Assembly (NCBI RefSeq): GCF_028209395.1
Contig: NZ_JAQLDQ010000002.1
Coordinates: 62,001-126,000, forward strand
Direction: 5' to 3'
Source of the DNA: Collinsella aerofaciens
Lineage (GTDB): Bacteria > Actinomycetota > Coriobacteriia > Coriobacteriales > Coriobacteriaceae
Length of the DNA stretch: 64,000 nucleotides
The first letter of the stretch is position 1. Each line of letters starts with the position of its first letter. The translations under genes and the position numbers were made by a program. The notes beneath the pieces were generated by a model. That model was given only the letters and a program-made list of their open reading frames with translations. It had not been told where the DNA came from and ran no database searches. This document shows positions 52,086 to 60,009 of the stretch, one piece after another.

Positions 52086-52128
52086 GAAAACCACCACAAA
52101 GGTGCCTGTCCCCTTTGTGGTGGTTTTC
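52086..52128. repeat. REP-like palindrome with TGCCTGTCC loop, next to the ABC ATPase stop
   Basis: 17-bp perfect arms (52086-52102 and 52112-52128), loop TGCCTGTCC. Ends seven bases from the ABC ATPase stop codon and shares arms and loop with 51182. Confidence 0.88.
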
Positions 52129-52135
52129 TAGGTCG

Positions 52136-52930
52136 TTAGCTCAGCAGCATGCGGTCGTTGGCGAGCTCGCCGCCCGAGACCTCCTCGAACTTCTGGAGCA
52201 GGTCGGCGACGGTGAGCGACTTCTTCTCATCGCCGGCCACGTCGTAGATCACGTGGCCTTCGTGCATCATGATCAGGCGATTGCCCAGACGGATGGCGTC
52301 GTTCATGTTGTGCGTGACCATGAGCGTGGTCAGGTGGTTCTCGTCGACAATCTCCTCGGTCAGATTGAGCACCTTAGAAGCCGTCTTGGGGTCGAGGGCC
52401 GCCGTGTGCTCGTCGAGCAGCAACAGGCGCGGCTTGGTGAGCGTGGCCATCAGCAGGGTGAGTGCCTGGCGCTGGCCGCCCGAGAGCAGGCCGACCTTGG
52501 CGTTGAGGCGCGTGTCCAGACCGAGGTCCAGGCGCTTGAGCAGCTCAACGTACTCGTCCTTCTCGGCCTTGGTGACGCCCCACGAAAGACCGCGACGCTG
52601 GCCGCGGCGCTTGGCGAGGGCCAGGTTTTCGGCAATTTGCATGTCGGCTGCGGTGCCGCGCATGGGGTCCTGGAACACACGGCCCAGGTACTTGGCGCGC
52701 TGCGACTCGCTCAGACGCGAGATGTCGGTGCCGTCGAGCTCAATAACACCCGAATCAAGCGGATACACGCCGGCGATCATATTGAGCAGCGTGGACTTGC
52801 CGGCGCCGTTGCCGCCAATCACGGTTACAAAGTCGCCATCGTTGAGGGTGAGGTCGACGTCGGTGAGCGCGCGCTTCTCGGTGACGGTGCCCTTGTTAAA
52901 GGTCTTCTTGACGTGCGAGAGCTTAAGCAT
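52136..52930 (-). CDS. ABC transporter ATP-binding protein (TrpZ-like)
   Basis: 264 residues from ATG 52930, whose start overlaps the permease stop; GGGAG lies 9 bases upstream. Walker A GGNGAGKST (about 39-47), signature LSGGQRQA, Walker B LLLLDEHTAALDP and an H-loop THNMND. Family of the ATPases beside BPL_LivHM-type permeases. With its neighbours it forms an importer of aromatic amino-acid type. Confidence 0.92.
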   Translation of the reverse strand: MLKLSHVKKTFNKGTVTEKRALTDVDLTLNDGDFVTVIGGNGAGKSTLLNMIAGVYPLDSGVIELDGTDISRLSESQRAKYLGRVFQDPMRGTAADMQIAENLALAKRRGQRRGLSWGVTKAEKDEYVELLKRLDLGLDTRLNAKVGLLSGGQRQALTLLMATLTKPRLLLLDEHTAALDPKTASKVLNLTEEIVDENHLTTLMVTHNMNDAIRLGNRLIMMHEGHVIYDVAGDEKKSLTVADLLQKFEEVSGGELANDRMLLS

Positions 52931-53846
52931 CTGCCTCATCTCCCTTCGTGTAGGAGCTGCGGAGCTTATAGCGCTCCCAAACCACGGGCACGCACAGGGC
53001 CACGGCGACGATCACGGCGGAGAGCAGCTTCATGTCGTTGGCGTCCATGCCCAGTTGCAGCACGATGGCGCGGATGAGGAAGTACACCACGGAGCCAAAG
53101 ACGGCGGAGGCCAGACGGACGGAGAACTGCGTGAGACCGCCGGGCAGCAGGCGGCCGAGCACCTCGCCGATGACGATGGCGGCAAGACCGATAACGATGG
53201 CGCCGGTACCCATGCCAATGTCGGCATACTTCTGGCTCTGGCAGATGAGCGCACCCGAAAGGCCAATGAGGGCGTTGGAGAGCACGAGGGCGATCATTTT
53301 GGTGGAGTTGGTGTTGACGCCTAGGGCGCGGATCATGTACTCGTTGTTGCCGGTGGCACGCAGCGCCGAGCCGATCTCGGTGCCAAAGAACCAGTACAGG
53401 ATGGCGACGATGGCCACGGCCAGCACAATGCCTAGGATAATGGCAACAGTGGACTGCGGCAGGCCCGTCATGTTGCTGACGGATGAGAAGATAGTGCCCT
53501 TGGCAAGGATGGGCGTGTTGGACTTGCCCATGATGCGCAGGTTGATGGACCACAGACTGATCTGCGTAAGGATTCCGGCGAGGATTGCGGGAATCTCAAA
53601 GACGGTGGTCAAGATGCCCGTGACGGCGCCCGCGATGGCGCCGGCGCACATGCCGGCCAGCACGGCGAGCAAGGGGTCGACGTTATTGTTGACGATGAGT
53701 ACGGCGCAGACACAGCCGCCGAGGGCAAAGCTGCCGTCGCAGGTCATATCGGGGATGTCGAGCAGGCGGAACGTGATAAACACGCCAAGCACCATAATGC
53801 CCCAGAGGACGCCCTGCGAAACGGCGCCCTGCAATGCAATGAGCAT
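52923..53846 (-). CDS. ABC transporter permease (TrpY-like)
   Basis: 307 residues, eight or so membrane segments. DIPDMTCDGSFALGG (about 30-44) and GTGAIVIGLAAIVIGEVL (near 220-237) are typical for the permease type paired with DUF534 binding proteins. No attached ATPase domain. GGAGGT precedes the ATG. The stop overlaps the start of the ATPase gene by several bases. Confidence 0.9.
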   Translation of the reverse strand: MLIALQGAVSQGVLWGIMVLGVFITFRLLDIPDMTCDGSFALGGCVCAVLIVNNNVDPLLAVLAGMCAGAIAGAVTGILTTVFEIPAILAGILTQISLWSINLRIMGKSNTPILAKGTIFSSVSNMTGLPQSTVAIILGIVLAVAIVAILYWFFGTEIGSALRATGNNEYMIRALGVNTNSTKMIALVLSNALIGLSGALICQSQKYADIGMGTGAIVIGLAAIVIGEVLGRLLPGGLTQFSVRLASAVFGSVVYFLIRAIVLQLGMDANDMKLLSAVIVAVALCVPVVWERYKLRSSYTKGDEADA

Positions 53847-53950
53847 GCTTCATACCTCCTAGGATAGGGTGGACACGTGATTTTCCATAATAGCGGTACC
53901 AATGCATAAAAGAGCTGCGGACGGATGTTTTGTCTCATCCGAAACAAGCA

Positions 53951-53979
53951 GGGCGAACGCCGGTCTTTAGCGTTCGCCC
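53951..53979 (-). other. Hairpin between binding protein and permease genes
   Basis: GGGCGAACGC (53951-53960) pairs with GCGTTCGCCC (53970-53979). No T-run on the minus strand, so it more likely protects the binding-protein mRNA, which such operons overproduce. Confidence 0.55.
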
Positions 53980-54050
53980 CAAGGACTCAGATATTGAATA
54001 ACGCGGCTGTGGCGCGCGTGCGGGCCCTAGACGCGTTACCGCGCACGGCG

Positions 54051-55031
54051 CTACTCGTCCAGAGCGGAAAGGTCGATACCCAGAGCCTCGGCCATCTCGT
54101 CGTTCTTGACGACGACCAGGTCCTTGCTCGAGAGGTGCTTGATCGGCATATCCTCGGGCTTGGCCTCGCCCTTCAGGATCTTAACGGCCATCTCGCCCGC
54201 GGCGTAGCCCAGGTCCTTATAGTTGATGGAGAGGGTGAACAGGCCGCCGGCCATGCACATACCCTCCTCGCCGGTCACGAAGGGGAGCTTATTCTCCTTG
54301 CAGATCTGGCCGACCTGCGAAGCGCCCGCGGCGATGGTGTTGTCAGTGGGGGAGTACAGCGCGTCGACCTTGCCCACGGCAGACTCGACGACGGACTGAA
54401 TCTCGTTGGAGCTCGAGACGGTGAAATCGGTGTACTCGAGGCCCAGCTTGTTGAGCTCCTTCTTGGCGGCTTTGATCTGGACGTCGGAGTTGGACTCGGC
54501 GGTGCAGTAGAGCAGGCCGACCTTTTTAACGTCGGGCAGGACCTTCTGCATCATCTCGAGCTGCTCGGCGACTGGGGTGAGGTCGGAAGCGCCCGTGACG
54601 TTGGTGCTGGGCTTGTCGTTGTCCTGGACCAGGCCGGAGGCGGCGTAGTCGGTGATGGCACAGCCCACGATGGGGATATCGGCCGTGGCGCCGGCGGCAG
54701 CCTGCGCGGCGGGCGTGGCGATGGCATAAATCAGGTTGACGTTGTCGCCCACAAACTTGTCGGCAATGGACTTACACGTGGACTGGTCGTTCTGGGCGTT
54801 CTTCTGGTCGATCTTGACCTTAAGGCCGCTCTCCTTGATGGCCTTGACAAAGCCGTCGTTGGCGGCATCGAGTGCGGAGTGCTCGGTGAGTTGCAGAACG
54901 CCGATGGTGTAGTCGGAACCGGCGGCAGCAGAGCCGGAACCAGAGTTGCCGCCGCATCCGGCGAGCGGGGCGAGCGCGAGCAGACCGGCGGAGACCAGAA
55001 GGCTCCTGCGGCTGATGGTGATGTCCTTCAT
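54051..55031 (-). CDS. ABC transporter substrate-binding lipoprotein (TrpX-like, DUF534)
   Basis: 326 residues from ATG 55031. The signal peptide has a twin-Arg-like start (ISRRSLLVSAG) and the lipobox LAGC, so the protein is a lipid-anchored extracellular receptor. The body matches the DUF534/ABC_sub_bind family: YTIGVLQLTEHSALD, VNLIYAIATPAAQAA, DIPIVGCAITDYAASGLV and KVGLLYCTAESNSDVQ. Members bind tryptophan or tyrosine (TrpX); the ligand here is not shown by the sequence. First gene of the operon. Confidence 0.9.
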   Translation of the reverse strand: MKDITISRRSLLVSAGLLALAPLAGCGGNSGSGSAAAGSDYTIGVLQLTEHSALDAANDGFVKAIKESGLKVKIDQKNAQNDQSTCKSIADKFVGDNVNLIYAIATPAAQAAAGATADIPIVGCAITDYAASGLVQDNDKPSTNVTGASDLTPVAEQLEMMQKVLPDVKKVGLLYCTAESNSDVQIKAAKKELNKLGLEYTDFTVSSSNEIQSVVESAVGKVDALYSPTDNTIAAGASQVGQICKENKLPFVTGEEGMCMAGGLFTLSINYKDLGYAAGEMAVKILKGEAKPEDMPIKHLSSKDLVVVKNDEMAEALGIDLSALDE

Positions 55032-55063
55032 ATCATTACCCCCAGTATAAAAATGGCTGGAAA

Positions 55064-55089
55064 CACTGCACTGGGACAAAGTGCAAGTG
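55064..55089 (-). promoter_or_regulatory. Palindrome in the leader of the TrpX-type operon
   Basis: TGCACT (55067-55072) pairs with AGTGCA (55080-55085) around GGGACAA, with flanking CACT/AGTG. It lies directly after the -10, so it is a candidate operator or leader structure. Confidence 0.5.
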
Positions 55090-55094
55090 GAACT

Positions 55095-55122
55095 ATAGTA
55101 GCGCTGATGTCCATTTTTACAA
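55095..55122 (-). promoter_or_regulatory. Promoter of the TrpX-type ABC operon
   Basis: On the minus strand TTGTAA (plus 55117-55122) and TACTAT (plus 55095-55100), 16 apart. Confidence 0.6.
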
Positions 55123-55191
55123 CAGCCTGGCGGGTTTTTTAATACAGAATCGGATGGGCGGTACGGGTAGTCGAATGGGCGGCGGAGGGTC

Positions 55192-55977
55192 TTATGCGGC
55201 GGAGGAGGCATCGTCCTCGTCCAGGACGGCGAAGAGCTTCTTGCCGTCGAGGAGACGTGTGGTGACGTTTCTCATGCGGCCGATCTCAACGGTACGCAGC
55301 GTGTCGTCGGCGCCTCGCGCGTCATAGACCGTTCCCAGCAAATACGAGATGCCGTCTCGTTGCTTGATGGCAAAGGGCCGGAGTGTCATCCGCGCCACTT
55401 CGACCTCTCCGCGTGCCGTGACACTCGAAATATCAAAACTCACCGTGGTTCCGTGGTCGATGGCCTGCTCGATGAGCTCGCAGGCATCGATGCGCTTGAC
55501 GGGCTTGCGTATGGCCTTGGTGGATTTGTCGCCTGCGCTTGGAGCAGGCTCGGGTGCATCGAGGTAGCCGCGAACGTCGGCACTCGCCATGGCGACCAGG
55601 TGCTGCGCCATGCTTTTTCGAATGGCGATGGGCGTAGAGCGGTTGCGCATGACCATGCCGTGGAGCCGGATGATCTCTTCGTCGGTGAGCGGACGGGTCA
55701 AGAGCCGATACCCCACGCCGCGCTTGTATTCAATTTCGTATCCGGCATGGCGAAGTGCGGAGATGGCGGTGTAGATGCTGCGCCGCGCCGCCGAGATGGG
55801 CATGCGGGCGGGGTCGTCGGGATGGGCGAGACGCCGGATCAACTCATCGGAAAGCATGGCCTTGTCCTCGCCGGTGTTTTCGCTTAATAATTGCAGGATG
55901 CGAACGGCGCGATAGGCTGCCATCGAGGCGGCGCCCCTCGTCGTGGTCTCGTAAGTTTCAACAGCGGTTTCGGTCAT
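55192..55977 (-). CDS. WYL/DeoR-like transcriptional regulator
   Basis: 261 residues from ATG 55977 (GGAAAGGA upstream); a longer frame has no ribosome site. N-terminal winged helix (about 15-95: LSENTGEDKAMLSDELIRRL, then RRSIYTAISALRHAGYEIEY). The C-terminal part (about 140-250) has the WYL-like fold: LRPFAIKQRDGISYLLGTVYDARG with the central block shortened. Probably senses a small ligand. It is upstream of the TrpX-type operon in the same direction, so it may regulate it. Confidence 0.75.
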   Translation of the reverse strand: MTETAVETYETTTRGAASMAAYRAVRILQLLSENTGEDKAMLSDELIRRLAHPDDPARMPISAARRSIYTAISALRHAGYEIEYKRGVGYRLLTRPLTDEEIIRLHGMVMRNRSTPIAIRKSMAQHLVAMASADVRGYLDAPEPAPSAGDKSTKAIRKPVKRIDACELIEQAIDHGTTVSFDISSVTARGEVEVARMTLRPFAIKQRDGISYLLGTVYDARGADDTLRTVEIGRMRNVTTRLLDGKKLFAVLDEDDASSAA

Positions 55978-56094
55978 GGCGTCCACGTCCTTTCCGTTTT
56001 GGGTGGCGACGGTATGGAGCCTAGGGCGCGGGGCTTTCCCAGGGGTGCAGGACACTCCGGGCGGTCGGTAGTCGTCGGCAAGCGGCGGGTCGAG

Positions 56095-56157
56095 TTTTCA
56101 ACAGCCCTGCTCAACTGACCAAAATCTTGCCAAAAGCTTGACGGATACTGTTGAAAA
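56095..56157. promoter_or_regulatory. Long-range inverted repeat upstream of the WYL regulator
   Basis: TTTTCAACAG (56095-56104) and CTGTTGAAAA (56148-56157) are perfect inverse copies 43 bases apart. It lies between asnS and the regulator gene. Confidence 0.45.
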
Positions 56158-56186
56158 AAGCGCCCCTCGGCTTGCCGAGAGGCGCT
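56154..56186 (-). terminator. Terminator of asnS
   Basis: On the minus strand AGCGCCTCTCGG pairs with CCGAGGGGCGCT with one mismatch and is followed by TTTTTT. Confidence 0.85.
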
Positions 56187-56226
56187 GGCGTGATGCGCTG
56201 GAACGCGTTCGGTGGCGCTGTGGCGA

Positions 56227-57630
56227 TTAGAAGTCGGCGTTGCCCACGGTGCGCGGGTGCGGCAGGACGTCGCGGATGTTGCCCACGCCGGTCAGATACA
56301 TGACCAAGCGCTCGAAGCCCAAGCCGTAGCCGGCGTGCTTGCAGGAACCGTAGCGGCGCAGGTCAAGGTAGTACTTGTACTGCTCGGGATTCATGCCCAG
56401 GTCCTTGATGCGGGCCTCGAGCAGATCCAGGCGCTCCTCGCGCTGGGAGCCGCCGATAATCTCGCCGATACCGGGAACCAGGCAGTCGGCGGCGGCGACG
56501 GTCTTGCCGTCCTCGTTCATGCGCATGTAGAACGCCTTGATCTCGGCCGGGTAGTCGGTTACGAAGGTCGGTCGCTTAAAGTGCTCCTCGGTCAGGAAAC
56601 GCTCGTGCTCGGTCTGCAGGTCGATGCCCCAGCTGACGGGGTAATCAAACTGGTGGCCAGCAGCGACTGCCTGCTCCAGGATTTCGACAGCCTCGGTGTA
56701 GGTAACGCGGGCAAAGTCGGAGTTTGCCACATGGTCCAGGCGCTCGATCAGGCCCTTGTCCACAAACTTGTTGAGCATATTGAGCTCGTCGGGGCAGGTA
56801 GCCATAACGTCCTTAAGGACGTACTTGAGCATGGCCTCGGCGTTATCCATGTAGTCGTTCAGGTCGGCAAAGGCCATCTCGGGCTCGATCATCCAAAACT
56901 CGGCGGCGTGGCGCGTGGTGTTGGAGTTTTCGGCGCGGAAGGTGGGGCCAAAGGTGTACACGTCGCCAAAGGCCATGGCAAAGTTCTCGGCATTGAGCTG
57001 GCCGGACACGGTAAGGCTCGCGTGCTTGCCAAAGAAGTCCTGGCTCCAGTCGACCTCGCCGGACTCGGTGAGGGGCGGATTTTTGGGGTCGAGCGTGGTC
57101 ACGCGGAACATCTCGCCGGCGCCCTCGCAGTCACTCGTGGTGATGATGGGGGTGTTGACGTAGACAAAGCCCTGCTCCTGGAAGAAGCGGTGGATGGCGG
57201 CAGCCGCGACAGAACGGATGCGGAACACGGCGCGGAACAGGTTGGTGCGCGGGCGCAGGTGCTGCTGGGTGCGCAGGAACTCGACGGTTGCGCGCTTCTT
57301 CTGCAGCGGGTAATCCGGGGCGCTGACGCCCTCGACCTCGATGGAGGTGGCAGAAAGCTCGAAGGGCTGGGGCGCATCGGGGGTCAGCTTGACGGTGCCG
57401 GTGCAAATGAGTGCGGCCGAGACGTTTTGATGGGCGATCTCGTCGTAGTTGTCGAGTGCCTCGCGGTTCATGACGACCTGCAGGTCGCGGAAGCAGCTGC
57501 CGTCGTTGAGCGTAACAAAGCCAAAGTTCTTCATGTCGCGGATGGACTTGACCCAGCCGGCGACGGTGACGGTCTGGCCGCCAAGCGACTCGGCATCGGC
57601 GTAAAGCTGCGCGATTTTGGTGCGGTTCAC
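56227..57630 (-). CDS. asnS: Asparaginyl-tRNA synthetase
   Basis: 467 residues from GTG 57630, which has GGGAGG five bases upstream; the ATG at 57642 would put its Shine-Dalgarno out of register. Class-II synthetase: OB-fold domain with [16 protein letters not shown], motif 1 near [21 protein letters not shown], motif 2 [19 protein letters not shown], motif 3 [13 protein letters not shown]. No gatCAB is in view, but direct Asn charging and asnB together can supply tRNA-Asn. Confidence 0.95.
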   Translation of the reverse strand: MNRTKIAQLYADAESLGGQTVTVAGWVKSIRDMKNFGFVTLNDGSCFRDLQVVMNREALDNYDEIAHQNVSAALICTGTVKLTPDAPQPFELSATSIEVEGVSAPDYPLQKKRATVEFLRTQQHLRPRTNLFRAVFRIRSVAAAAIHRFFQEQGFVYVNTPIITTSDCEGAGEMFRVTTLDPKNPPLTESGEVDWSQDFFGKHASLTVSGQLNAENFAMAFGDVYTFGPTFRAENSNTTRHAAEFWMIEPEMAFADLNDYMDNAEAMLKYVLKDVMATCPDELNMLNKFVDKGLIERLDHVANSDFARVTYTEAVEILEQAVAAGHQFDYPVSWGIDLQTEHERFLTEEHFKRPTFVTDYPAEIKAFYMRMNEDGKTVAAADCLVPGIGEIIGGSQREERLDLLEARIKDLGMNPEQYKYYLDLRRYGSCKHAGYGLGFERLVMYLTGVGNIRDVLPHPRTVGNADF

Positions 57631-57738
57631 GTATCCTCCCATAACGGTTGAATGATAGTTATCCATACAGTTCGATATTCTAGCAGCTCGGCTCATTTGG
57701 GCTATACAGATAAGGCATTGGCGGGATGGTTTTTCAAA

Positions 57739-57777
57739 CGAAAAGCGCCCACGGCAAATGCTCGTGGGCGCTTTTCG
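57739..57777 (-). terminator. Terminator of the EIIA-Glc gene
   Basis: CGAAAAGCGCCCACG (57739-57753) pairs perfectly with CGTGGGCGCTTTTCG (57763-57777). Confidence 0.88.
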
Positions 57778-57810
57778 TGTTGCCTTTTGGCTGTGTGGCG
57801 CGGGGCCTGG

Positions 57811-58374
57811 CTACTTGGTCTTGGCTACCAGCAGCGGGTCGCCCAGCTTGACGAGCGGGTTGCCGCCGATAAGCGTTCCGGACTCGCCGACATGGTCGAT
57901 GCTCTTAAGACGATCGAGCTCGGAGATGATGACGGTCACGATGTCCTCGTGGCCGGCGGCCTTGATGGCCTCGCGATCGAAGCTGATGAGCGGCTGGCCG
58001 GCCTTGACCGTGTCACCCATCTCGACAAAGCGGGCAAAACCCTTGCCGTTCATTTCCACGGTGCCCAGGCCAACATGGATGAACACGCGAAGACCGTCCT
58101 CGGTGATCATGCCGATGGAGTGGTTGGTGACGGTGGTGGCGCCGATACGGCCGTTAGCGGGGGCGTAAATGGTGCCGGTAATGGGCTCGATGCCGTAGCC
58201 CTGGCCGAGCATGCCCGAGGCGATGGTCTCGTCGGGAACCTCACTCAGATTGACGAGCACGCCGTTGACGGGAGCGTAGATGACGCCTTCGCGGGTGGCG
58301 AAGCTTGCTGCGGGCGGAACGGACGCCTCGCCCGACGAAGTGAACGTGGACTTGAGCGAATCGAGCAGACCCAT
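57811..58374 (-). CDS. PTS glucose-type EIIA protein
   Basis: 187 residues from ATG 58374 (GGAGGC upstream). EIIA-Glc/crr-type fold: the phosphorylated histidine is H100 in VFIHVGLGTVEM and the partner histidine H85 in TNHSIGM; GGNPLVKLGDPLL closes the domain. Stands alone. It can donate phosphate to EIIBC proteins without their own EIIA, such as the beta-glucoside transporter at 39.8 kb (inference). The first 25 residues are a flexible extension. Confidence 0.92.
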   Translation of the reverse strand: MGLLDSLKSTFTSSGEASVPPAASFATREGVIYAPVNGVLVNLSEVPDETIASGMLGQGYGIEPITGTIYAPANGRIGATTVTNHSIGMITEDGLRVFIHVGLGTVEMNGKGFARFVEMGDTVKAGQPLISFDREAIKAAGHEDIVTVIISELDRLKSIDHVGESGTLIGGNPLVKLGDPLLVAKTK

Positions 58375-58620
58375 AGATGCCTCCAACGTATCAGGCGTGC
58401 ATGTTGCACGCGTGTGGTTTGCCGGAAACGTTTCGTACGTGTTTCCCAGCATGGTCAGCGCTCCTATTTTACGCTGCTTAACGATGCCTCTGAACAGCGA
58501 TTTTGTGATATATCAGTTGAAGGCCAACTTATTGCGGGGGTGTTTCTGCGCCGCGGGCTCAAGTGGGGTACGCTAAGGTGCGAAAAACGAGTGCGCACGA
58601 ATCGCACGGAGGGAGCACCT

Positions 58621-59520
58621 ATGATTATTGAGAACCATGCGCTGTGGGGCGAGGAGCCGACCGAGGATTATCCAGCGACGTTTACGTATCTGGGTGCCGA
58701 GCCGCTGCCCGACAAGCCCAATGGCCGCCGCCCCGCGGTAATCATCTGCGGCGGAGGCGGGTTTACGCATATCGCTCCGCACGAGCAGGACCCGGTGGCG
58801 TTTGCGTTTTTGGACCGCGGCTACCAGGCCTTTGTGCTCAACTATGTGACGAGCGCCACGGGCGACGTGAGCTTTCCGCACCCGCAGGCGGACCTCGCCA
58901 AGATGGTCGCTACCGTGCGCGCCAACGCCGACGAGTGGCATGTCGATCCCAAGCGCGTGTGCATCGTGGGTTTCTCGGCGGGCGGCATGATCTGCGCCTC
59001 GTTGGCAACGCAGTGGAAGACCGGACCTTTCGCGGGCCTTGCCGGGGCTCGTCCGGAGGATATTCGTCCCGACGCCGTGGTGCTGGGCTATCCGTTGCTC
59101 GACCTTGCCTATGTGCGCGATATGCAGACGCGTGACCCGCGCATCGACCTGCGCGTGCCCAAGACGGGTGGCAAGACAGGGCGCGATTTGCTCAACGACT
59201 ATCTGTCGATGGTGACGGGCGGCGAGGCGACCGATGAGCACCTGGCCGACATTTGCCCTACCACGCACGTTTCGCGCCAGATGCCCCCGACCTTTGTGTG
59301 GGGCGTTTCGGACGACAAGACGGCGCCGGTCGCGCAGGTCTACCCGTTTGCGCAGCGCATGGCCGAGGAGGGTGTTGCATGCGAGATGCACGTCTTTGAC
59401 CAGGGTGGCCACGGCCTTTCGCTCGGCAACGCCAATACCGCGGTCGACAACGAGGACAAGCAGGTTTCCGTCCGCCCCTGGATCCGCCTGGCCTTCCGCT
59501 TCCTGGAACGCCATATGTAA
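58621..59520 (+). CDS. Alpha/beta hydrolase (esterase/xylan esterase-like)
   Basis: 299 residues from ATG 58621 (GGGAG upstream). Catalytic serine S119 in GFSAGGM, the oxyanion region is GGGGFTHIAPHEQD, the catalytic Asp lies in WGVSDDKTAP and the His in QGGHGLSLG. Resembles BD-FAE/Aes-type carboxylesterases and xylan acetylesterases. No signal peptide. Substrate unknown; alone in its transcription unit with the small gene after it. Confidence 0.85.
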   Translation: MIIENHALWGEEPTEDYPATFTYLGAEPLPDKPNGRRPAVIICGGGGFTHIAPHEQDPVAFAFLDRGYQAFVLNYVTSATGDVSFPHPQADLAKMVATVRANADEWHVDPKRVCIVGFSAGGMICASLATQWKTGPFAGLAGARPEDIRPDAVVLGYPLLDLAYVRDMQTRDPRIDLRVPKTGGKTGRDLLNDYLSMVTGGEATDEHLADICPTTHVSRQMPPTFVWGVSDDKTAPVAQVYPFAQRMAEEGVACEMHVFDQGGHGLSLGNANTAVDNEDKQVSVRPWIRLAFRFLERHM

Positions 59521-59567
59521 AAGTAGACTACTTGCCCGTTTCAAAAAGTCTGCTTAGAGGAGGAGCC

Positions 59568-59888
59568 ATGCTTGAGGGTACGTATGTGGTTTTGGCCCAG
59601 ACGCCGGTGGGGAGCAAGCGCGGCGAGGTGACGTTTTCACATGGGGTGAACGGCGCGCTCAGGGCAGTACTAAACGTCAGGGGTCTCAATATCGCTCTCT
59701 CGGGTGCCCGCGCTGAGTGCGATTTCTTTGAGCTCTCGGGTACTATCTCCCACGTCTTGATGGGCAAGGCGCCCTTTACATGCACGGGGTCGGTTGAGGG
59801 TGATCGACTCACTGCTACCGCGCGGTCGGGTTCCATTTCGATCTCGCTGAGCGGTATGCGCAAAGAGCTTTCGGGGCGCACCGCATAA
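59568..59888 (+). CDS. Hypothetical protein, 106 residues
   Basis: Start ATG 59568 after GAGGAGG. Opens MLEGTYVVLAQTPVGSKRG and alternates hydrophobic and small residues (FSHGVNGALRAVLNV, SGSISISLSGMRKEL), suggesting a beta-barrel of about eight strands. Family not recognised. Real translation is likely given the strong Shine-Dalgarno and codon use. It follows the hydrolase and precedes feoB, but a direct link is unproven. Confidence 0.6.
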   Translation: MLEGTYVVLAQTPVGSKRGEVTFSHGVNGALRAVLNVRGLNIALSGARAECDFFELSGTISHVLMGKAPFTCTGSVEGDRLTATARSGSISISLSGMRKELSGRTA

Positions 59889-59978
59889 AGTTTGCGCAGG
59901 TAAACATCGGTATTTGACTTTATATAATAGTTCAGAGCGCTATCATTTGTCGTTACGAGTTGGTTAGCCCCGGTAAAC

Positions 59979-59986
59979 GGTTAACC
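59979..59986. promoter_or_regulatory. GGTTAACC palindrome before feoB
   Basis: The palindrome is part of GGTTAG-GGTTAACC-CTAAC sequence (59962-59994) that loosely resembles DtxR/IdeR-type iron boxes. Only a weak match. Confidence 0.3.
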
Positions 59987-60009
59987 GCGTCTAACGAAAG
60001 GATGAGCGC

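Noticed and set aside
57652..58620. Extension of the alpha/beta hydrolase frame far upstream
   Set aside because: The frame runs antisense through the EIIA-Glc gene; the ATG at 58621 has a good ribosome site.
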